33,277 bases of DNA. It comes from Candidatus Cryptobacteroides intestinigallinarum. Lineage in GTDB: Bacteria > Bacteroidota > Bacteroidia > Bacteroidales > UBA932. The notes beneath the pieces were generated by a model. That model was not told where the DNA came from. It saw only the letters and a program-made list of their open reading frames with translations, and searched no databases. Position 1 is the stretch's first letter, and every line of letters starts with the position of its first letter. This document shows, in pieces, positions 29,250-33,277 of this stretch. The stretch spans positions 1-33,277 of the forward strand of contig JADIMK010000004.1 of NCBI GenBank assembly GCA_017694785.1. The letters run 5' to 3'. The translations under genes and the position numbers were made by a program.

Positions 29250-30158
29250 TCAGAAAAGGAACACCACAAATCCAAGGCCACCCAGGAGAGCAAACAGGAA
29301 CGTAGAGACAACAAGCAGAGGGAGCATCCTGTCGAGGGAACGTCCATGACCTCTCCATACTCCTATGAGATGCCAGATGAAAAGAGGCAGGGTCAGGGCA
29401 AAAATATAATGCCACAGGCTGTACATGCGGGAAAAAGCATAGCCGAACATCGCAGCCCACCCGATCAGCACAAGAACAGTCTGGTACACCTTTGCCCAGG
29501 TCTCACCCATCTTCAGCGGCAAGGTGACTCTGGTCGCACGGTCAGTTTCCATGTCCCGGATATTGTTGACATTGAGCACAGCCACGCTGAATGCCCCTAT
29601 ACTGACTGCCGGAAGGAGCATATACCATGTCGGGATAGTGTGTGCAGCGACAAGATAAGAGCCGAGCACAGCCACGATGCCGAAGAAAATGAACACATAG
29701 ATGTCGCCGAGCCCCCTGTAGCCATACGGAGACTTGCCCAGAGTATATTTCATCGCACTGGAAATGGCGGCAAAACCAAGTATCATGAATACGAAAGAAT
29801 CCAGGCAAAGCAATGTACCGTAGGAAAGCCACATCATTACAAGACCGGAGACAGCTGAAAACAATGCATAGATCCATATCATCACCTTCAGATCCCGTAC
29901 TGTAAGCCGGCCGGAAGCAATGCCGTAGAGAGGACCGTTCCGACGGGAGGTATCAGTTCCCTTCAGCGCATCACCCAATTCATTCGAGACATTTGAGAGG
30001 ATCTGCAGCAGTACTGCCGTGACAGCGACCGACACAGCGACAGCCCAGCTGACATTATAATCGGAGACTGCAAGAAGAAGTCCGAGCGAGACTCCTGACA
30101 GGGAAAGAGGCAATGTCCTGAGCCGCATGGCAGAAATGTAATATCCCAGCTTTCGCAT
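29250..30158 (-). CDS. menA: 1,4-dihydroxy-2-naphthoate polyprenyltransferase MenA
   Basis: 302 residues with about eight to nine membrane helices, UbiA superfamily. The two prenyl-diphosphate-binding motifs are present: NVSNELGDALKGTDTSRR (about 63-80; the NxxxD-type motif) and NVNNIRDMETDRATRVTLP (about 194-212). It attaches the polyprenyl tail to DHNA, making demethylmenaquinone, which MenG then methylates. The two genes face each other across 116 bases. The start at 30158 is preceded by an unusual A/C-rich tandem repeat on the plus strand and no recognisable -7 box. Confidence 0.95.
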   Translation of the reverse strand: MRKLGYYISAMRLRTLPLSLSGVSLGLLLAVSDYNVSWAVAVSVAVTAVLLQILSNVSNELGDALKGTDTSRRNGPLYGIASGRLTVRDLKVMIWIYALFSAVSGLVMMWLSYGTLLCLDSFVFMILGFAAISSAMKYTLGKSPYGYRGLGDIYVFIFFGIVAVLGSYLVAAHTIPTWYMLLPAVSIGAFSVAVLNVNNIRDMETDRATRVTLPLKMGETWAKVYQTVLVLIGWAAMFGYAFSRMYSLWHYIFALTLPLFIWHLIGVWRGHGRSLDRMLPLLVVSTFLFALLGGLGFVVFLF

Positions 30159-30162
30159 AGCT

Positions 30163-30192
30163 ACAACAATTAAAACAACAATTAAAACAACA
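30163..30192. repeat. 12-base tandem repeat, 2.5 copies
   Basis: ACAACAATTAAA is repeated exactly at 30163-30174 and 30175-30186, followed by ACAACA. It lies 5-34 bases upstream of the menA start, so on the coding strand the leader is U- and G-rich (UGUUGUUUUAAUUG units). It may be a slippage-prone tract that varies between strains. Confidence 0.85.
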
Positions 30193-30238
30193 GGCGCTAC
30201 AACACCAGAAGCGGCATGTTTTTACATCTTTGCAACGG

Positions 30239-30391
30239 TTAAGAATCTTATTCGTCTCAAATCTGAGGGTTGATGATTTCTGGGTAATGTGTGCAATTCT
30301 GACTTAGAGTCACCCTCAGGACCAAGGACCGGACAGACGATCCTAGGTTTTAATGGAGCTTCCTTGTGAAAGGAAAGCTCCATTGATTTTT
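30239..30391 (+). ncRNA. Candidate structured small RNA, family not recognised
   Basis: A -7-like CATCTTTG (30225-30232) predicts a start near 30239. About 110 bases with long-range pairing follow: outer TCGTCT/AGACGA (30252-30257 with 30335-30340), inner CTGAGGGT/ACCCTCAG (30263-30270 with 30312-30319), and a local GACT/AGTC hairpin (30301-30311). The element ends in a strong plus-strand intrinsic terminator (30352-30391). No open reading frame of note and no downstream plus-strand gene exist, so an independent RNA of about 150 bases is the best explanation. 6S RNA is one thought because of the unequal bulge between the two helices, but I cannot confirm the family. Confidence 0.55.
30352..30391 (+). 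terminator. Intrinsic terminator of the candidate small RNA
   Basis: A 14-bp stem with one bulged base (30352-30365 with 30370-30384) closes a GTGA loop, and the plus strand continues GATTTTTA. The minus strand after the hairpin reads AAAACC, so termination acts on plus-strand transcripts. The hairpin lies directly past the stop of the minus-strand glycosyltransferase gene. Confidence 0.85.
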
Positions 30392-31232
30392 ATATGGTAT
30401 CAGCAGATTTTCTCCATATAGGGAAAATCACCTTGAGATTGAGCGAAAGAAAGTGCAGGATGGCCTTGACTATGCCCTCGCTTCTGAAATCATAGACGAA
30501 CTGTTCTCTGAAAGGACGGCCTTTCGGGCCTGAAAGTGCAGCATATCTCTGACGCAGGCTGTATGAAGCATCCCGCCATACAGGAAGGCCAGGATTCCTG
30601 TCACAGACAGCAAGTATCCCGGGGGCGACGACAGATACGATCCCGGCCTTGTCAGCGCGAACCCCATAATCGTAGTCTCCGAAACTATGCGTATAGAACG
30701 GATCCAGCGGACCTATCTTAGAATATACATATTCAGGGACCAGGACAAGATTTCCATTGAATATGTCACAGCCTACAGGGATTGTCCGGTCAGGTGGAAT
30801 CAGCCTGCCTGAGCGTGTCCGGCCTCCATAGGTGAGTCCTCCGCTTTTTCCTTTGGCTGTCCCCACGACTATCGCCTTGTCCCTGAGAGCCGATGATATC
30901 TCCAGCATAGTACTGAATGCCCCGGGAAGAAGCATGGTGTCATCATTTAGCCAGAGATAGAAATCATGAGAGTCCTGTGCAGCCTCCTTCCAGGCTGCAC
31001 ACATCCCGCGGTTCCAGAACAGGGTCCCGTCCCCATGTATGATCCTGACATCAGGGAAAGTTGACTGAACAGCATCAGACGTGCCGTCCGTACTGCCGTC
31101 ATCAGTCAGATATATTCTGAAAGAATAACGTGATCCGGCTCTCAAGGATTCTATCTGGGCATAGCATGCAGCCAGACAGGCAAGAGTCGTTTCCCGTCTG
31201 TTGTAGACGGACATCAGAACTGCAATATCCAT
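30390..31232 (-). CDS. GT2-family glycosyltransferase
   Basis: 280 residues, GT-A fold. It begins MDIAVLMSVYNRRETTLACL. The nucleotide-sugar binding DDGSTDGT lies at about 44-51, the metal-binding acidic pair is in FYLWLNDDTMLLPGAF (Asp97-Asp98), and DPFYTHSFGDYDYGVRADKAG lies near 195, where the catalytic base region of GT2 enzymes is expected. The layout resembles rhamnosyl- and related transferases of surface polysaccharide synthesis, but the donor and acceptor cannot be read from sequence. There is no membrane segment except a weak C-terminal hydrophobic patch. It lies 53 bases after lepA on the same strand, possibly co-transcribed. Confidence 0.88.
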   Translation of the reverse strand: MDIAVLMSVYNRRETTLACLAACYAQIESLRAGSRYSFRIYLTDDGSTDGTSDAVQSTFPDVRIIHGDGTLFWNRGMCAAWKEAAQDSHDFYLWLNDDTMLLPGAFSTMLEISSALRDKAIVVGTAKGKSGGLTYGGRTRSGRLIPPDRTIPVGCDIFNGNLVLVPEYVYSKIGPLDPFYTHSFGDYDYGVRADKAGIVSVVAPGILAVCDRNPGLPVWRDASYSLRQRYAALSGPKGRPFREQFVYDFRSEGIVKAILHFLSLNLKVIFPIWRKSADTI

Positions 31233-31285
31233 AATACTAAGTTCTATGATCTGTGTTCCTGGGGGCTGACCGTAAGCATCGTCCG

Positions 31286-33073
31286 TCAGTCAAGCTTGAG
31301 CACTGCCATGAACGCGCTCTGCGGCACTTCGACCGTACCGATCTGGCGCATACGCTTCTTTCCCTGCTTCTGCTTCTCCAGAAGCTTGCGCTTTCTGGTT
31401 ATGTCCCCGCCGTAGCACTTTGCCGTCACATCCTTACGCACAGCCTTGACCGTCTCCCTTGCGATGATCTTCGCTCCTATCGCAGCCTGTATGGCTATGT
31501 CGAACTGCTGACGAGGGATAAGCTCCTTTAGCTTCTCGCATATCCTGCGGCCGAAGTCATAGGCATGGTCAGCATGTATCAGGCTAGAAAGCGCATCTGC
31601 CGGCTCACCGTTCAGAAGGATATCCAGTTTGACAAGCTTTGCTTCCCTGAAGCCGATAAGATGATAGTCAAATGATGCATAACCCTTCGATATGGACTTC
31701 AGCTTGTCGTAGAAATCAAATACTATCTCTGACAACGGCATCTCATACGTGAGTTCAAGCCTGTCAGCCGTAATATAGTGCTGGTTGACCAGAATTCCCC
31801 TCTTGTCAAGGCAAAGCTTCATGATAGGCCCGTAGAAATCAGCCTTGGAAATGACCTGAGCCTTGATATAAGGCTCCTCTATCTTTGCGATCAAGGTCGG
31901 TGCAGGAAGGCCTGACGGATTATGTACATCCACCACTTCACCCTGGGTCGTATATACCTTGTATGACACATTCGGAACTGTAGTTATGACATCCATGCCG
32001 AACTCCCTGAAGAGCCTCTCCTGGACTATCTCCAGATGAAGGAGTCCGAGAAAGCCGCAGCGGAAGCCGAATCCGAGTGCAAGGGAAGATTCCGGATCGA
32101 AGACCAGGGATGCATCGTTGAGCTGGAGTTTTTCAAGAGAAGAACGCAGCTCCTCATACTGGTCAGTCTCTACAGGATATACTCCGGCAAAAAGCATAGG
32201 CTTTACCTCCTCGAAACCGGCTATTGCCTCATGGCAAGGAACATCGACATGGGTAATGGTATCTCCGACCTTCACCTCTGAAGCAGTCTTGATGCCAGAG
32301 ATGATATAGCCCACACTGCCGCAAGGAATCTCATCCCTCGGGCATAGCTTCATCTTGAGTACGCCGACTTCATCGGCTTCATATTCCTTTCCGGTATTGA
32401 AGAACTTCACCTTGTCTCCTGTACGTATTGATCCGTTCTTGACCTTGAAATAGGCTATGATACCGCGGAAAGAATTGAATACGGAATCGAAAATGAGAGC
32501 CTGGAGAGGAGCATCCGGATCTCCGCTCGGAGCCGGAATCCTGTCCACTATGGCATCGAGGATTTCCTTTACGCCTGTACCTGTCTTTCCGGAAGCACAC
32601 AGTACATCTTCAGGACGGCAGCCGAGGAGATCTACCACCTGATCTGTGACGACATCGACCATTGCGGAGTCCATGTCGATCTTGTTGAGCACCGGGATGA
32701 TCTCCAGGTCGTGCTCTATGGCAAGATAAAGATTGGATATTGTCTGAGCCTGTATTCCCTGTGTAGCATCAACCACAAGCAACGCTCCCTCACACGAAGC
32801 GATGGCGCGGGACACCTCGTAGGAGAAGTCCACATGCCCCGGAGTGTCGATCAGGTTGAGGATATACTTTTCTCCATGGCAGACATACTCCATCTGGATG
32901 GCGTGGCTCTTGATGGTGATGCCTTTCTCCCTCTCCAGGTCCATGGAGTCCAGGACCTGCGCCTCCATGTCGCGGCTGCTCAGAGTATCGGTGATCTCGA
33001 TCATCCTGTCCGCCAGGGTACTCTTGCCGTGGTCAATATGCGCTATTATGCAGAAATTCCTGATATTCTTCAT
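31286..33073 (-). CDS. lepA: Elongation factor 4 (LepA), ribosome GTPase
   Basis: 595 residues from the ATG at 33073 ([26 protein letters not shown]). The frame is open 24 codons further upstream, but that part lies in the promoter region. G-domain motifs are AHIDHGKST (G1), the DTPGHVDF switch region (G3) and NKIDMD (G4). The EF-G-like domains and the LepA-specific C-terminal domain follow, ending with [40 protein letters not shown]. It binds ribosomes and assists translation or assembly under stress. Full length and intact. Confidence 0.98.
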   Translation of the reverse strand: MKNIRNFCIIAHIDHGKSTLADRMIEITDTLSSRDMEAQVLDSMDLEREKGITIKSHAIQMEYVCHGEKYILNLIDTPGHVDFSYEVSRAIASCEGALLVVDATQGIQAQTISNLYLAIEHDLEIIPVLNKIDMDSAMVDVVTDQVVDLLGCRPEDVLCASGKTGTGVKEILDAIVDRIPAPSGDPDAPLQALIFDSVFNSFRGIIAYFKVKNGSIRTGDKVKFFNTGKEYEADEVGVLKMKLCPRDEIPCGSVGYIISGIKTASEVKVGDTITHVDVPCHEAIAGFEEVKPMLFAGVYPVETDQYEELRSSLEKLQLNDASLVFDPESSLALGFGFRCGFLGLLHLEIVQERLFREFGMDVITTVPNVSYKVYTTQGEVVDVHNPSGLPAPTLIAKIEEPYIKAQVISKADFYGPIMKLCLDKRGILVNQHYITADRLELTYEMPLSEIVFDFYDKLKSISKGYASFDYHLIGFREAKLVKLDILLNGEPADALSSLIHADHAYDFGRRICEKLKELIPRQQFDIAIQAAIGAKIIARETVKAVRKDVTAKCYGGDITRKRKLLEKQKQGKKRMRQIGTVEVPQSAFMAVLKLD

Positions 33074-33107
33074 TTGGTTCCAATGATTTGTAGTATACCG
33101 CAGAATG

Positions 33108-33115
33108 CAAATATA
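33108..33115 (-). promoter_or_regulatory. -7 box of lepA
   Basis: TATATTTG on the minus strand matches the consensus exactly. The best -33 candidate (TCTG at 33134-33137, 18-base spacing) is weak. Transcription would start near 33101, giving a leader of about 28 bases. Confidence 0.5.
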
Positions 33116-33146
33116 CTTCAAAAATTTTAAACGCAGAACCGACATA

Positions 33147-33180
33147 AAAGAGGGTGACCCAAAAGGTCACTCTCTTTCTT
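33147..33180. terminator. Bidirectional intrinsic terminator upstream of lepA
   Basis: A 13-bp stem (33147-33159 with 33165-33177, one G-T pair) has a 5-base loop. The plus strand continues CTTTT and the minus strand ends in CTCTTTTAT, so both directions have T-runs. With no plus-strand gene before it, it most likely ends a minus-strand transcript that begins beyond the right edge or in the structured element at 33196-33277. Confidence 0.8.
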
Positions 33181-33195
33181 TTATCATATAATACG

Positions 33196-33277
33196 GTCAG
33201 GATGACTTCGGAAACCCCTCCCACTATCGTGGGTCCTTCCCTGTGCGGGCGCAACGGTTTCCTCATGTCATCCAGAC
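33196..33277 (-). other. Nested-stem, junction-like structured element at the window edge
   Basis: An outer helix of 10 pairs plus one mismatch (33196-33206 with 33267-33277) encloses a second perfect 7-bp helix GGAAACC/GGTTTCC (33210-33216 with 33256-33262). Inside that is a hairpin CCCAC-TATC-GTGGG (33220-33233), plus a small GC-rich stem near 33239-33253. It lies 16 bases from the terminator on the minus strand. It may be the 3' part of a structured RNA, or a leader element. The family is not recognised, and the outer helix may continue beyond the window. Confidence 0.45.

Noticed and set aside
29134..29349. Plus-strand open frame after menG as a small gene
   Set aside because: It runs into menA on the opposite strand, is low-complexity (lysine, glycine, glutamine) and looks like a translation of the repeated tract.
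33033..33266. 77-codon minus-strand frame overlapping the lepA start and the structured element
   Set aside because: The frame crosses a terminator hairpin and the lepA promoter, and has no family resemblance.

Overview
This window looks like a chromosomal segment of a Bacteroidales bacterium, probably host-associated. It holds a SusC/SusD glycan-uptake pair, lipoproteins with Bacteroides-type lipoboxes, Bacteroidota-specific families (DUF4271, DUF1735, DUF2723), and the Bacteroidota ATP synthase gene order beta-epsilon-a-c-b-delta-alpha. Several intergenic regions carry Bacteroides-type promoters (-33 TTTG, -7 TAnnTTTG). I see no transposase, phage gene, integrase or CRISPR array. Gene density is high, and no gene-free stretch exceeds about 300 bases.

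Layout. (1) 1-5706, minus strand: ATP synthase operon, with atpA cut by the left edge. (2) 5840-15215, minus strand: a polysaccharide-utilisation locus in the order susC, susD, GH18-like lipoprotein, DUF1735/LamG lipoprotein, then a DUF4838 (GH163-like) secreted hydrolase. The hydrolase appears to have its own promoter. GH18, DUF1735/LamG and DUF4838 together suggest host N-glycans as substrate. (3) 15326-17769, minus strand: an OmpR/PhoB-type response regulator and a histidine kinase, divergent from (4) a PiT phosphate transporter with a PhoU-like tail (17954-20194, plus). The region between them carries phased GTTAC direct repeats resembling a Pho box. (5) 20278-21914: miaA (minus), smpB (plus) and tRNA-Ala(GGC) (minus). 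(6) 21986-25635, minus: a DUF2721 membrane protein and a large DUF2723 GT-C-like membrane protein. (7) 25707-29133, plus: a tight run of SUI1-like factor, DUF4271 protein, hemD, rnpA, yidD and menG. (8) 29250-30158, minus: menA, convergent with menG, so two consecutive late menaquinone steps sit together. (9) 30239-30391, plus: a probable unannotated structured small RNA ending in an intrinsic terminator. (10) 30390-33073, minus: a GT2 glycosyltransferase and lepA. A terminator and a strongly structured element lie at the right edge.

The core genes cover energy conservation (F1Fo, menaquinone, haem), translation and tRNA maturation (lepA, smpB, miaA, SUI1, tRNA-Ala, rnpA) and envelope functions (yidD, DUF2723). 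The accessory parts are the glycan locus and the phosphate module. The least explained signals are non-coding: the candidate RNA at 30.2-30.4 kb, the nested-stem element at the right edge, the phased repeats upstream of the phosphate transporter, the palindromes around smpB and tRNA-Ala, and the 5' UUCG hairpin of the GH163-like gene.
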